Part shown: positions 34,641-47,145 of the stretch, piece by piece | Position numbering within the stretch: position 1 is the first letter of the stretch | Layout of the letters: each line of letters starts with the position of its first letter | Assembly: GCA_035236585.1 (NCBI GenBank) | Contig: CP141138.1 | Span: 29,957,437 to 30,021,436, forward strand | DNA from: Warburgia ugandensis | Taxonomy: Eukaryota > Streptophyta > Magnoliopsida > Canellales > Canellaceae | DNA length: 64,000 nt | Reading direction: 5' to 3' | Position numbers and translations under genes: made by a program | Notes under the pieces: model-generated | Told to the model about the DNA's origin: nothing | The model's database searches: none | The model's input: the letters and a program-made list of their open reading frames with translations, nothing else

Positions 34641-35160
34641 ACTTCCAAAATAGTATTGTGATCTATTGATGTGGTATGTATGTATCTTTAGATGCAACTA
34701 AATGATCCTACAACTTATTGATCTAACTAAGCCAATCTACTCTACCTTATTCTTAAACTAATCTAAGGATCCTAATCCTAACTCTAACAAATCCTAAATG
34801 TAACTCTGACCATAGAGAGTTTTAGATTAACTCACTCCACTTCAAAATTTCATAGTAATCAATGGATTCTCTATCTAGAGACTTGGTGATGAGATTGAAG
34901 GATATGATGGTGGATTAATGTGAATACCATTTTTTTGGGAACAATTCTCTATGCATTGTCCCACGAGTGGTCATTTTGGGGGTTTAAGATGCCTACATTG
35001 AACACTTGAAAATATTCCTCCTCTCCTAAATCTTCTTGAATGATTGGATTAAGTTATTTCTACATCTCAGTACTATGCAGTATTGGATAATCTTGATGTA
35101 GGTAGCTAGTAGGGCTTAAACCATCCTGATCATCTATGATACACCCTTGAGTGGGTTGAT
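34641..35160 (-). other. Replacement segment of Athila-4, no RT/IN
   Basis: Non-coding sequence lying where integrase and reverse transcriptase are found in Athila-1. It shares a block with Athila-2: CACTTCAAAATTTCATAGTAATCAA near 34838 versus CACTTCAAAATATCATGATAGTCAA near 48903. No transposon edge was recognised. Confidence 0.6.
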
Positions 35161-35191
35161 TTTCTATAGTAACATCAATGAACTTTCTTTC

Positions 35192-36290
35192 CTATTCTCT
35201 AGTAACATGAAAGGTTTCAAATGAACTTAAAGTATCATGTTGTGGATCATCTTGTAAAGGTGTTAGGCTCAAATTGGGTGTATCTTCTACAATACAAGGC
35301 TCAGATATAAAGTCAAGGATTGTAGGAGGTCCAACTTGGGTTCTCCATTGATAAGTGTCCATTAAAGGTGTAGTATCTAATAATGCATTCACTTCATCAA
35401 TGGTACTATCAATATCAAAATCACAACTAAAATGTGCAAGATAGGCCTCAAGCAAATTAATAATGGAGGATGGTAGGAATGATAGACTCTCTATCATAAA
35501 GGGCAGATCCAGTGCTCAAAGCTCCTGCTTATGCGGGTCCGGGGAAGGGGCGGGCCACAATGGCCTTAAGTAGGCAGCCTTACCTTATATTTTTGCAAGA
35601 GGGTAATTCCACGCCTTGAACCCGTGACCTCAAGGTCACATGACAACAACTTTTACCATTGCGCCAAGGCTCCTCTTCATAGACTCTCTATCATATTAAC
35701 TTCAAATATACTCTAGAGTTTGGTTGTCTTACATTAAAAACCTTCAATTTAGTGTCCATATTTTTGAAGGACAACTTCATAGTACTATTCCTAGAATTGA
35801 TGATAGCATTCGCTATGGCCAAGAATGGCTAACCTAGAATAAATGGAATTTGACTACTTGGATATGCTACAGGTTGAGGCTAAGACTAAGAAGTCTATAG
35901 AAAATAGATAATTTTCAGCCTTAACTAAAACATCTTATACCATACTACATAGAATTCTCATTGTCCTATTTTCCAATTACAATGTGGTGGTAGTCTTCTT
36001 CATCTCCCCCATACTTGATTGTTTGTATACAAGAGTATGGCAATAGGTTGACCCCAAATCAACTAGTGTCCTATCAATGGTGTGTTTCCTTATCACATAG
36101 GATATTGTGGGACACCTTGAATCTTTATACTTTAGTGGGGGTGTTGTGTTGAAAATGGAGCTAGCTTGCTCGGGGAAAAATGCTTTCTTTTGCATATTCA
36201 TTATCCTTGTCTATGTATAGAGGTCATTCAAAAATTTGGCATAAGAAGGTATTTATTACTTAGAGTAATGGGATATTAATGTTGACTCAT
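35192..36290 (-). pseudogene. Athila-4 protease and spacer remnant
   Basis: The frame 35192-35497 contains NLLEAYLAHF and TIDEVNALLDTTPLMD, matching the spacer after the Athila-1 protease (EACLAHF...EEVNALLDSVPIME). The frame 35977-36201 reads QASSIFNTTPPLKYKDSRCPT and DRTLVDLGST, matching the protease N-terminal part. A SINE interrupts it at 35499-35678 and a solo LTR at 36295. It is decayed and inactive. Confidence 0.8.
35499..35678 (+). mobile_element. Au-family SINE, full length
   Basis: The body of about 180 bp contains the blocks characteristic of angiosperm Au SINEs: GCTTATGCGGGTCCGGGGAA, GCAGCCTTACCTTATATTT, CTTGAACCCGTGACCTCA, GGTCACATGACAACAAC and TTGCGCCAAGGCTCC. It is flanked by a perfect 17-bp duplication, ATAGACTCTCTATCATA, at 35482-35498 and 35679-35695. 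The GAACCCGTGACC part corresponds to the polymerase III box B region. It inserted into the Athila-4 spacer coding remnant. Confidence 0.92.
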
Positions 36291-36294
36291 TAAA
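36290..36294. repeat. Left target-site duplication of the 36295 solo LTR (TTAAA)
   Basis: TTAAA, repeated at 38787-38791. Removing the interval restores collinearity with the Athila-1 gag-pol junction. Confidence 0.85.
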
Positions 36295-38786
36295 TGTGAT
36301 GACCCGGGTTTTTATATGATTCAAGTTTGATAAAAAGGCGAGATCTCTTGTTATATAAATATGAAATGCATGAAAATATTTTTGTTTTAGAAAACAATCT
36401 TTCGTATAAAACCCCGAGTGTCAAAACACATTTTCAAATTATCTAGCCATGGCATAGTTTTAAATTGACTCTATTCCCAAGAAAGTGTTTGTCACAGCCT
36501 CAGCTATAGAGAGTAACTACAATCAAGTAACATTGAAAGATAAGGTAGGGGTTTACTTACTTGCAATTAATCTGGGTGTCTTCTGTCACAGGCGTACTTT
36601 GTCCTTAAGTGTTTAATTTGTGTCTGAAAAATGTTGAGGATTGGGTGAGTATATACTATACTCAGTAGCAGTCCATCACTACTAGTTTTACAATGCATGC
36701 TATGTTTTAAATTGATACGCTCTTTCAAAACATGTGCATGTTTGAACACTCAAGTTCAATATCGAGATTAAAAACCATTGTCAAATTGTAATACTAACGA
36801 CTTAACGAAATCACCTAATCCAAGTCAAAAGTATCATATATATCATAAACAAAATGATATGCATAAGATGCTCAACTAAATCCAACTCCTGGATATATGG
36901 TATTGTCGACCAACCTCATGTCATGCCATATGTAGTACAAGTAAATCCTCAAACCATAGGGCCCACTATGCCTACGACCTTACTGCCGTGTGGTCCCCGG
37001 GTACCTAGGGACACAGGGTCATATACCTCCACGGGGCATATGACACTTCGACCCAGTGCCGTGACACCAATGGTAGCCTCCTGTACCACATGCAGTCGAA
37101 GCAGGGACATACCCTTTTTGGGCGTGGTACCCATTCCACCTAATAGTGGTAGAGGCTGGGAGGCCACCCCAGACCTCTCTGCATAGCACCTACGAGCTTA
37201 CTAGCCCAAATCATATACGATCAAACAAGCAAAAATCTCTTTTTTCAAAACCTGTCCTCTTTGGGTCCCTCATAACTGCCTGGCCCTCACAACTGCCAAC
37301 CCAGCGTCTTTTGGGCACTCTAGCGTCTTTTGGTAACCCTCAAGGACATGCAATTTTTCAAGGACTCAATGCTCACAAATCATGCAATTGTTTGTAAAAC
37401 ATGTCTATGCATAATGTATTTGTCATATGCATGCTGAATTCGTTTATAAGATTAAGTCATGCTGAACAAGTCATATAACTTAAACTTAAAACATGCATTC
37501 TCAAAATAATCATAGGTTCTTTTAAAAAGTCTAGTAGCGATAGAGCACCTACCTGGCTAGATCGCTCTAATCCCCTTGTTCTCGTATGTTCTTGAACATG
37601 GTTTAAGGGAACAAGGTTAGTTTGGCCTATTTTTATAGATTTTAGAGTGGTTGATTTCACTACTTAGGAATTAAGGGTTCATCCCCATACCTATGGGTGT
37701 CCTACGATCCTAACTGGGCCTTGGTATCATTAGGTTTACAAAGGTTTAGTGGCCCTGTGCCACTAACATAGTCTAAGGGTCGTTCCTTCCTTAGATTGGG
37801 CCTTGATCAGGTATTTTATAGTTTGGGTGTGTCCGCCTCGTCGACACGGACACAACGCCTTTTACGGCACCTCAATCGGAGCCCTAGATCTCAAGTTATA
37901 GGCTTTTTAGTATGGAGTGTACATAGAGGGTCAAACGAGGTGGAAGCCCGGGACGCGTTAGCAGCATGCGCCCCAGCGAGTGCGTCTGTAGATGCACTGG
38001 GCTTCAGCCCAATGTTCTCATTTGCGGGCACGTCCACGGGCCCTCCCATTGGGTTTTCTCAACTCACAGAACGCGTTTCGGTTTGACGGAGACCTGGGCG
38101 TCCTAGGGACGCTCTGGTTTGACCTTGTCGAACTAGTGTGGGGTCCTTTCTGGCGCTCTAGAGATTTGTTTTGCATGATTTTTCATGCAAAAACTTGGGA
38201 AAACTTAGCCTAGGACTAAGGGGGAGACAGGTTTGGAGGGGTTTTGGGCATACTTGGCCGTGTTTTTCTCCACATTTTCTCCTCTTGTTTGCTTCTCCAT
38301 GATGGGTTTTTTCCAAGCTTTTGGGTTGCCATTAGAAGCGCCCAAGAGCTCTATTTATAGAGCTATAAGAGGGTTCTAGAGGGGGCCCTTACCGCCATTG
38401 AATGACGGTGGAGAAACCTCCAGAATGGCAGTGGTTTCTCCTCCAAACACTGCCGTTCTAGAACCCTCTAGGAGGTTGAAGAAGAGGGGTGCCTGTATCA
38501 AAACGGGCCCCTATGTTTCTCAGGCTAAATCCGTTTTTAATATAAATTACATTTTTGCCCCTAAACTTCAAAGGGCCATAACTTGCTCATTTTAACTCCC
38601 TTTTGGGTGATTTTGGTCTTGTTGGATTCCTTTTTCTGAGATGCACCTAATGGTACCATTCTCAGGACCAAATTTCTGGGTCCAGTCAGGGTGAATAGTG
38701 AAATGACCAAAATACCCTTATCTCCAAAAAGAGATCTTTTCATTGCTAACTTGGGATTTCAATGTTACAAAATTGGAGTCATTACA
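36295..38786 (+). mobile_element. Solo LTR, 2.49 kb, gypsy-like
   Basis: Begins TGTGATGACCCGGGTTTTTA and ends TCATTACA, with a TTAAA duplication on both sides. There is no internal domain, primer site or polypurine tract, so it is a solo LTR left by LTR-LTR recombination. A TATTTATA at about 38352-38359 and the TGTGATGACCCGG start suggest plus orientation. The lineage is uncertain: starts of this form are common in plant chromoviruses. Its frames (36854-37186, 37796-38213) have no recognisable domain. Confidence 0.85.
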
Positions 38787-38880
38787 TTAAAAAACCTCCA
38801 TTATCTCATTGAAATGGGTACTCATCTTATCCATTTGTAACCTTTGAGGATATGGAGCCTCTAGAATGTAATGTGGTTTA
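38787..38880 (-). pseudogene. Athila-4 gag-pol junction fragment
   Basis: Continues the Athila-4 sequence after the solo LTR and corresponds to Athila-1 at about 29600-29690 (CTCATC/CTCATT and AACCTTTGAGG blocks). Similarity fades after about 38880. Confidence 0.55.
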
Positions 38881-40135
38881 GGACTGTGTACAGAGGTAGA
38901 TAGGGGAATTGCATTAGAGAATGAAAGAAAGACGGAGAACCAAAATCCTAAGAGTTAAAGGAAGAACAAAGAACAACTAACTTTATCCTAAGGTTACCAT
39001 CTCTTTGCTATCACTATAAGAGATTGATGGCCTTAGGATACATGGATCTAAAGCTCAAAATTGTAGTAAAACAATAAGAAAAAGTCTATGGATAAGTGCA
39101 CATAAACTTAGGAAGAAAACCTTGTAAAGATGATATCAAGATAGCATGAAAAGCTAAAGGAACACTTGCCTTGAAGATGCCATGGAAACTAGGGTACAAT
39201 CATAGGGAAAGGGGCGTGGAAAGGTCGGTATGGAATTTGCATTGAAGCAATAGGATGGTGGAGTGAAAACTTTATATGAAGGAGGTGTGGTGTATCTGGA
39301 AATAGGCATGGAGAAGTTGGAAGTAGGCATGGGGAACCAGCCTCCAAAAAGGGAGGTGTGCAACTCCTTATTGAGGAGATGGTGAAGATGGTATTCTATT
39401 TATAGGTGATCTCCTCCTTCCTAAGTGATAAGTTTATATCCTAAGAAGATAGGAAAGTGAGATAAGAATGGGAAAGAGATAAGATAGGATAATGGAATTA
39501 GAAGAAGGACTCTAAGAAAGTGGGAAACTAGGAAGGTGAGTGGAAGGGAATCAAAAGGAGAGAGAAAAGGAAAGTCTAATGAATGTGGTCTCTTCTACAA
39601 TTGGTCCACATGTGCATGCTAACTACCCTTGTTGACAAGTCAACCTTTCTTCCAATTTTCTCTCTTCAAAACATGTTTTCTTCAAATGAGAAATTTCTTA
39701 GAAAGTTCCCAAAATGTGTGGACCCACGTTGACTTGGCTTAAATAGTCGCCATGGCTTCCTTTGATGGTTTCAGCTTGGTGGCTTCATGGCTTACTTATT
39801 TAACTTCATGGTTTATTTGGCTTGATTTCTCCTAGCATGACTTATGTGGCTTAGGGGCTAGCATGGCTTGATTTTTCCTCTAAAGTGATCTTATCCTTTG
39901 GATTATTCTTTTAACATCTACAAAAGATTAAAAAATCCTAATTAATACCTAGAAATTTATGATAAATCACATACTCTGAATTAGCTTCTGAATCTATAAA
40001 ATATCAAACTTTTGGATCATTAGCTTAGAAATGCACATGTTATGAAATTTGAAAAATTCCTAGAATAATACACTATAATTTACAACGTATGAGCTACTAA
40101 TTGGGTACCTTTTATTCAAAATTGAATACTCATCA
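38881..40135 (-). mobile_element. LTR fragment(s), right part related to the 57786 solo LTR
   Basis: On the minus strand, from 40135 inward, TGATGAGTATTCAATTTTGAATAAAA and the next roughly 200 bp match the start of the LTR at 57786 (TGATAAGTATTCAATTTTGTATAAAA). The shared block TTTCAAATTTCATAACA is in both. The left part (38881-39700) has TATA-like CTATTTATAGG near 39398 and purine-rich sequence reminiscent of 3650-3950. The left edge was not found. Confidence 0.5.
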
Positions 40136-41133
40136 ATACAACCAATGAGCATAATGAATAGGGGTACTTTAGTGAATGATTTCTCCTCCTTAGAGATTGA
40201 ATGTTTTGCTAAAATTTGGTATCAAGCATAATTAAATGTCAAAGAATCCAATGGCGTGGTTAGATTTTTAATAAAACCTATAGATCTAAAGATAATCGAT
40301 TATAAATATGGTGAATTCATCATGCATAGGAATATTCCCTATTACTGTTTGTGTACATCAGTGAGCAAGTGATGATGTTGATCACTTTCACCATTAATTT
40401 TTCCAACTTATAGATCAAAATATTTTCTAAAATTTCTTAATGAACCTAATTTTAAAGGTACCAAGGAATTCATTTGTATAGTTAGATCATGAATAAAATG
40501 AATAGAGATTGAGATATTTGATAAAAAAATATGATTGGTTCACCACAGATAGTAACCGTCCCAAAATAGCACTCATTACTATTGTCTTTAATAAATCTCA
40601 AACAAACCTCAATGAAATTATAACAAACCAATGGTAACTTCTTCCTAAGGTTTTGGAGAACATTTCTAATGGTTTAGATCATTAAAAATTAACAAAAATG
40701 TGGCTAAAATAAGAAAAATCCAACATTGTATTTTCTCCTATAATAATAGTAAAAGAAAAAGATAGGGATGAGGATATCTTGCTCTCCTCCAATCTTCCTA
40801 GTTGAGATTAGAGGATTATCAATGGTTTATATCATTGATCAACACCAAAATAAATGTAGGCAAGGGAGAAATCTGAAGCTCTATTACTACGCACTTATAG
40901 GGTAGCAACAGTGAAACAGAGATGGAAAAACTTAGATTTTGCCCTACTTTCTTGCTTTCTCCCAATGGAAATCATTTAAGGGAATGCTATAGAACTTGGT
41001 TCTAGATTATCCTTTGTTGGATTTAACTTATAGCTCACTATCATTCATAGCATTTGGAAGCTACAATGTTAGTAGTAGTAGTGGAACAAAGCAATACAAC
41101 TTTCATGCTCTGCTATTGTTGAAACTTCAAAAC

Positions 41134-41137
<4 letters not shown>

Positions 41138-41223
<86 letters not shown>
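41138..41223. repeat. (GA)43 microsatellite in the Athila-3 LTR
   Basis: A perfect GA run of 86 bp. Confidence 0.95.
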
Positions 41224-41231
<8 letters not shown>

Positions 41232-41403
41232 TTTCTTTCTTTACTTCAAGCTCTTACAAAGGAGAAATTGCATGAAAATATGAGAAAAATAGTGAAGAAA
41301 AATGCTTACTACACTAGTGGATTAAGAAGGTAAAGGAGTTTTTCTCCTCCCTCCAACTCCACCTCTTCTTCTTCCTCTCTCCCTTTCTTTTCTTCCTTGC
41401 TCC

Positions 41404-41417
41404 TCTTTATATAGAGT
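41404..41417 (-). promoter_or_regulatory. TATA box in the Athila-3 LTR
   Basis: The minus strand reads CTCTATATAAAGAG, in the sense direction of the element, about 0.87 kb inside the 3' LTR. Confidence 0.4.
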
Positions 41418-42278
41418 GAGGAGTAGCTATTATTAGTGGCCACTCCCTATTTCCTTAAGCCTCCCATTCACCTAACATTGACTCTCTTTTCCAATCACCA
41501 TCTTTTGATGAAAGTGGAATTGTTGTAGGTACTTTTTGTTTATAGCATTAGTAGCTCCTCTTCTTTGCTAAAAGTCAAGCTACTAGTTTGCTTCTAACTA
41601 GCAACTCTCCTTGTCACACATGATAACAACAGAGCTATCATCCTTAAGATCTCTACCCTTCAACCATCCATCTAATTCTAATTGCTTATTTTGACTTGAT
41701 CTTCACTTTAAGAGACCATCAAGTGTAATCCTTCATCATCACATGATATACCATATGCTCCCTTATCATCCATATGCTATACATTCTTACATTTTATACA
41801 TTCCTAACCTTGTGGGCCCTTGATGTTTGAAAGAATGAAGTATTAAGTGGGACCCACTTATGATCTTCTACTTTCACCATAGTGCGAGTGATCTAGGCTT
41901 GCATGAGTTTGCTGGTGGAATAGATGAATTTATCCTCAAAGACTTGGGCTTCTACTCCTCTAGTTGATATAGTACATCAAAATTAGATCAATATGAGACA
42001 TCCATTTATATTTAAGTTTGATCGACGACATAAAATGTTGATAAGCTTGATCTCTCTACTTGGATCTTAACATATAACTTACAAAACATAGAAAAATCTT
42101 AATTAGTATAATTTTACTAATGGTTTTAAACACAATTGCCTTCATATGACGTTCTAACTATGAAAATACACTAGATTATGGTTAGATGGAGATTAATTAG
42201 TTTAGTGTAAATCCATCACATGACTGTAAAAATGATCAATCTCCTGCGCTAAACCCATGCAAAATTAAGCTCTCAACG

Positions 42279-42286
42279 CACCCCCT
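42279..42286 (-). promoter_or_regulatory. Polypurine tract of Athila-3
   Basis: The minus strand reads AGGGGGTG, directly before the 3' LTR, in the same place as in Athila-1. Confidence 0.7.
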
Positions 42287-44040
42287 AATTAGCATTTTGC
42301 TAGTCTAGAATAATTAATGTGAAAACTATTTCATTGAAAAAATAACATTTTAGTAGGTACTCGAAGTTGCATTAAACCTATGTAACAAGCCCTTGAACCC
42401 CTAAGTTACCCCTAAATGACTAGTTGAGCCTTGTGAGGCTTTGTACTGAATTTACTCACATATTCGAAGTGGTTAATTCCTAAGTTTATCTCAGAGAAAT
42501 GTCATCTATTATGCTTCAATAACTTTAGCAAGCTAATAAGAATAGATGACATTGTCACAACCCTACTCATATGATAAAGATATTTCATTTAAACATGAAT
42601 CTTGGTGTTAGTCAATATATAAATAACTTTTGACTTGTAAGTAGATTAGAACTCATAATACCATTGAAAATATGTTTTAACCTTAAAATATCATAGTTAA
42701 ATGTACACTCAAGAATAAAACTCTAAAAAAGAGAGGCAAAAGTGTCTCTCAATTGTGTGAGCTAAGTTTTTGGAATTCTAATAGCTCATATATTATCTGA
42801 AAGAATGAAAGTACTAAGGAATTATTCTGATCCCTTTAGAAAGTGATGCTGTTACCAAGAGAAAGTTAAGGAATATCACATCCTAATTTCTATCTATTTA
42901 TATTCCCATCAAGACCATATTCATCCTAAGATCAATAGGTCTTTAGCTAGGACAAAACATAGGCTTAGGGTAAGGTGATGAAAAGAACTAATAAGGATTC
43001 AAAGTCTCCAAAAATAAGTAGAGGTCTTCTACTAAATATTAACACTTCTTCTTCATTGAAGTGAACATTCTTTTTTACTTTTCTTTGTTCTTTTTTTTTT
43101 TTTGCATCTTTTGAATTTCTTGGATCTCTTTTTAGAGTTTTCTTTTCTTGATATTCACTTTCTTTCTTAAATTAAAATTTAAAGATATTTCTTCAACCAT
43201 CTCTAATATAACTTATTTTTGAAGAAAATAGGTAATGGATATTTTATATTGGGTTAATACAAGTGTAGGTAATTGGATTCACAAGAAGAAAGGCTTATAT
43301 AAAAGGCTCAAAAGGGCAAACTATTGGTAAAAGTATCTTGGGGTAAGATTTATAGCTTTGGGTTTCAACAAGGATGGCCTAAATCATTTCTTTCATTTAA
43401 TATTTTCTATTAGTTTTAATAAACTTCTAGAAGATTAAGGGTTATACTCAGTAATTACTCTTGGTAATTGATCAAATCAAAGAATATTGGAATCCCTAGA
43501 ATTTAAGCATGTTAAAGAAAATTTTGGAATTTCATGTCTAACCCTCAGGAAAATGAATGGTTCAACTAGTCACATGGTTTATAGATATCCACTAGTTTTC
43601 TTTAGGTTCAAAGTCAAAGCCATTTATTAGTCTAAAATAAGTACATGTGACTATGTGCATAAGATTGTTCGAGATTAGTGTCATGAACCACTTTAGAAAA
43701 TGAGTAAAAGAAGGAATTGATAATGTATTATTCTATTTGTAAGCTAAAGTAATGTGGAAGCACTGAATTTAAAAAAAAAATCCAATTCTCACCATAGTGT
43801 ACCAATTGACCTTGAAGTTCAAAAAGTTCTTCAAAATTTCTCAAATTTTTTTGAAAAGCAACTGCAAAAAAACTAGTATTTGCTACAATTCTACACCCCT
43901 CAACCCAAGGGAGACATCATCCTCAATGTTTGAAAGATAAGCTAAATGTTTATGAGACACTGATAGAAAAACAATGGATGATGGATGAATGTTGATGGCA
44001 CAAGCTTTGGAAAGTGCTAGGGTGCCTCCTAGGAGTGCTG
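42287..44040 (-). other. 3' untranslated block of Athila-3, no env
   Basis: Collinear with 24187-25860. Shared marks include AGCATTTTGCTAGTC at the start, CCTACTCATATGATAAA near 42561, the ATCAATAGGTCTTTAGCTAGGAC area near 42932 and GGTAATGGATATTTTATATTGG near 43231. Confidence 0.75.
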
Positions 44041-44082
44041 AGTTTAATGTCTTCAACCAAATGCATTGAGGGCTAGAACCTA

Positions 44083-44943
44083 CTCAATCCTAGTAGATAG
44101 GATCCTCTAGAGTTAAGGACTCAACTTCTAAGTTAACTAGGTCTAGCTATGGCATTAGATGTTGTCCATGAACTTCTAAAGCATAGTTAGTCCTAGTATC
44201 TTTAATCTCAATGGTCTCATATTGAAATACCTCTTTAACAATATAAGGACTGGTCCATCAAGTTCTAAGCTTCCTTGAGAAGAGATGAAGCTTGAAGTTA
44301 TAAAGGAGTACCTTTTGGGATGGAGTAAAGAATTTAAAAAAAAAAAATTTGATCATGAAAAAATTTCATCTTTTCCTTGTGGATCCTATTACTCTCATAG
44401 GCTTCTTATCGAATCTCCTCCAAATCGTTGAGTTGGAGCTTCCAATGTTAGCTTTCTTCACCCATATAAAAAATTAATCTTTTACTTGCCTAGTAGGCCT
44501 TATGCTTCAGTTCCATATGCAAGTGAGAAGCTTTACCATAAATAATACACTACGGGGAGATAACTATTGAGGTTTTAAATGTAGTTCTTGATATTCCCAA
44601 AGCTCATCGATCAAATGAATAGACCAATCCTTTTGGTCTGGGTTATTAGTCTTTTGCAGTATATGTTTAATAACGCCATTGGATACTTTGACTTGTCCAA
44701 TTGTTAGTGGGTGATATTGTGTTGAAACTTTATGTGTGATATTATTATTTTTTCTTTAATGCTTTAAAAACACTGATGCAAAAATGAGTACCATTATCAC
44801 TAATGATGGCTTAAGGTGTCCTAAATCTAGAAAATATATTTTCTTTTAAGAACTTAATGACCATTTTATGGTAATTGACCCTACATGGAATATCCTCTAT
44901 TCATTTAAAAACACAGCCTATATCAATCAAAATATAAAGGTAT
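44083..44943 (-). pseudogene. Athila-3 integrase, C-terminal half
   Basis: The minus strand, with stops and frame changes, matches Athila-1 integrase from GYIYILLAVNYVSKWIEAIPC through the second catalytic region to the C-terminal segment (44160-44330, with counterparts of VFPYGTVEIE and the basic KLRSRWTGPY segment). The half after GYLY is here; the half before it is at 55524. The break is the Athila-2 insertion. Confidence 0.82.
44939..44943. repeat. Left target-site duplication of Athila-2 (GGTAT)
   Basis: GGTAT, repeated at 55519-55523. Confidence 0.9.
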
Positions 44944-46331
44944 TGTGGATTGTTTTACCATGGGCTATTATAGTGTAGCTTATGCAACTACGGGTTGTTC
45001 CCATGAGGACTCGACTTAAAAAGTAGGAGTTTAAATAAATTTTAATTGAAAAAATAAACATAAATAATATAAATTACTAGAAATGGAATCAAAGTTTAGA
45101 TCTATTGAACTACTAAAAATTATAGATTTTCTAGTTCAAGAAGCAAGAAAATTAAACTAAATAACAAGAAAAATCTACTTCCTAGCTTAATCACTATCAA
45201 TTTCTTCAAATTTAGTCATCTTGGAGTCAATCGACCTTCATCAATGTGTCACTGATAGTCTTGATTAGGGATCCAATGGTCGGATTAGGTAGATTCCTCA
45301 AAATATTAAAGATGTAGACTAAACGAAGATTTTGGGATTTGGACCGATTAGATTGATTTTTGGAGTTTAGATTAAAGATCAAAGATGCTGGATAAGCTAA
45401 AGGATGTCCTAAGAATGAAATCTAAAAATTAATTAAAAATAAGATCTGAAACAGAGGAGAAATAAGGAAATTTGGTTTGTTAAGGCTAACCCATTGATTA
45501 GGTTAAGCCTTAATTAACTTAGTTCGGATTGTGTAATTCTTGATAACAGAACACAGATAAGATAAAACTAGAATATAAACAGGGACATATAAGGAATTTT
45601 AATTAAAGGGCAAAGTTGGAATTTAAAGAAAAATTAGAATTAAACAAAAAGAAAGAGGAAACTTGTCGGAGATGAAGAGGAAGCTGGTGATGGAATGGAG
45701 AAGAGGAAGGGGAAGGGAAGACCTTGGGTTTCCTCCTTTGAGCCGTTCGGTGACTATTAGTGCTAGTCGGTGAGGGAAGAGAAGGGGAAGGAATAGGCGG
45801 GTGTTGGTTCTACTGGCTTGATTGAGAGGCAATGCGAGAATAGCAAGGATTAGGGTAGTTACTAGTGATGGGTGAGGCAAAGAGATGAGGCCGGAGTAGA
45901 ACTCTGCTAGGCGTTGATGGGTTTGGTCGGTGTTTGGATAAAGCAGTTCGATGAAGGGGGAAGAGGATGGGATAGGAGCAGTGAAGGATGGAGCAGAGCA
46001 TGTCATCCGATGAAGTGCTCGCTACTAGTTGGTGCTTCTAGCTTCGTGTGGATGCAATGGAGAAGGTGGGGACACCGACTTCCCTCCAGTGAGTAGTAGA
46101 ATGTCTTGTTTGGGAAGGTGATGAGGGAAGCAGGAGTTGGAGGGGAAATAGAGGAGAGTGCATGTCAGGGAAAGAGAAGAAGGGAACAAGGGGGAGAGAG
46201 TGTACAACGGTGATCAGAGGAGGTGGAGGTGTGATGATGGGAATGACGTGGAGGGAGAGAGAAGGAAAGAGGGAGTGAGGGAAGGAGAGGAAGAGGGCAG
46301 GTAAGAGGATGCAGTGAAGGAGAAGAAGAAT

Positions 46332-46335
<4 letters not shown>

Positions 46336-46419
<84 letters not shown>
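46336..46419. repeat. (GA)42 microsatellite in the Athila-2 3' LTR
   Basis: A perfect GA run of 84 bp. The sister LTR has about 122 bp. Confidence 0.95.
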
Positions 46420-46423
<4 letters not shown>

Positions 46424-46700
46424 GGGAAGAACAAGGAGACGAGAGAGAGATGGGAATTGAGAGAAGGAGAGGAGAGGGAAGAAGAGAAGAAGGGAATGGG
46501 AAAGACAGGGGTGGTCTACCTCCTACGACCATCTAGCCAAGAAGAGTGGAGAGGGAACGTGGGGAAGGAGAAGAGAAAAAGAAAGAGGGAGAGACAAGAG
46601 GAGAAGACGAGAATGGGAAAGGAGGGGGAGTTGGTGCCGGGTGATGGGTTTCCTCTCACTATTTAGGAAAGGAGGAGAGTGTGAAAGTGGGGCAACCTTA

Positions 46701-46710
46701 GTTTTATAGG
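46701..46710 (-). promoter_or_regulatory. TATA box in the Athila-2 3' LTR
   Basis: The minus strand reads CCTATAAAAC, in the sense direction of the element; conserved in the other LTR at 55108-55116. Confidence 0.45.
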
Positions 46711-47134
46711 CCTCTCTCCTTCTAAATTTGGCTCCTCCCCTTATTTTGGAAACTTCTCCACTTTAGAAACTTCTAACAATTACAGCTTTCCATCTTCTCC
46801 ATGCTTTTCTTCAAAGCCACATTTCTTTTAGAAACCATTCCATCTACACCATTAATCCTTGATGGGTGATTTGCACCATTGAATCTCAATCTAAGCCATC
46901 TAAGCCTCTTTGGTTAATCTATAAAACAAAAGGCCAAATTAGAGTTACCTAAACCATGCATTATACCTTTGATTAGCTTTGATCATCATTTGACCATTCA
47001 ATTTTACAATTAACAGTTAGATGATTAATTGGATTTAAAATCAAAATCAAGCTAAAAATTACAGATTTGAACAATTAGATAATCTAATTGAATGCTAAAT
47101 TAGGGTTATTTTAGCCAAAATTTAACACTTAACA

Positions 47135-47145
47135 CACCCCCAACC
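47135..47145 (-). promoter_or_regulatory. Polypurine tract of Athila-2
   Basis: The minus strand reads GGTTGGGGGTG directly before the 3' LTR. Confidence 0.85.

Larger units (their letters stand above)
17700..38880 (-). mobile_element. Athila-4: non-autonomous Athila-like element, interrupted three times
   Basis: In plus coordinates the order is 3' LTR (to 20302), 3' untranslated block (20303-22095), then Athila-1 inserted (22096-34635), a shared non-coding segment (34641-35160), protease/spacer coding remnants (35192-36290, interrupted by a SINE), a solo LTR (36295-38786) and about 95 bp of gag-pol junction (38787-38880). Across the solo LTR the sequence rejoins in register with Athila-1 29570-29690. 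No reverse transcriptase, RNase H or integrase sequence is present between the untranslated block and the protease. Gag, primer binding site and 5' LTR are missing on the right. Confidence 0.7.
40136..42278 (-). repeat. 3' LTR of Athila-3 (left edge uncertain)
   Basis: Ends CTCAACG immediately before a polypurine tract and Athila-type 3' untranslated sequence. It carries a GA microsatellite and a minus-sense TATA box. The final dinucleotide is CG rather than CA. The left edge may be 40136 or may be obscured by the adjoining LTR fragment. It does not visibly match the LTR start at 63335. Confidence 0.55.
44944..47134 (-). repeat. 3' LTR of Athila-2
   Basis: Starts TGTGGATTGTTTTACC and ends TTTAACACTTAACA before the polypurine tract. 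The sister LTR ends at the first TTTAACA, so the last 7 bp are an extra copy here. Its frames are low-complexity artefacts. Confidence 0.88.

Noticed and set aside
36854..38213. Frames of 67-110 codons in a GC-richer stretch
   Set aside because: They lie wholly within a solo LTR defined by TG/CA ends and a TTAAA duplication; no domain is recognisable.
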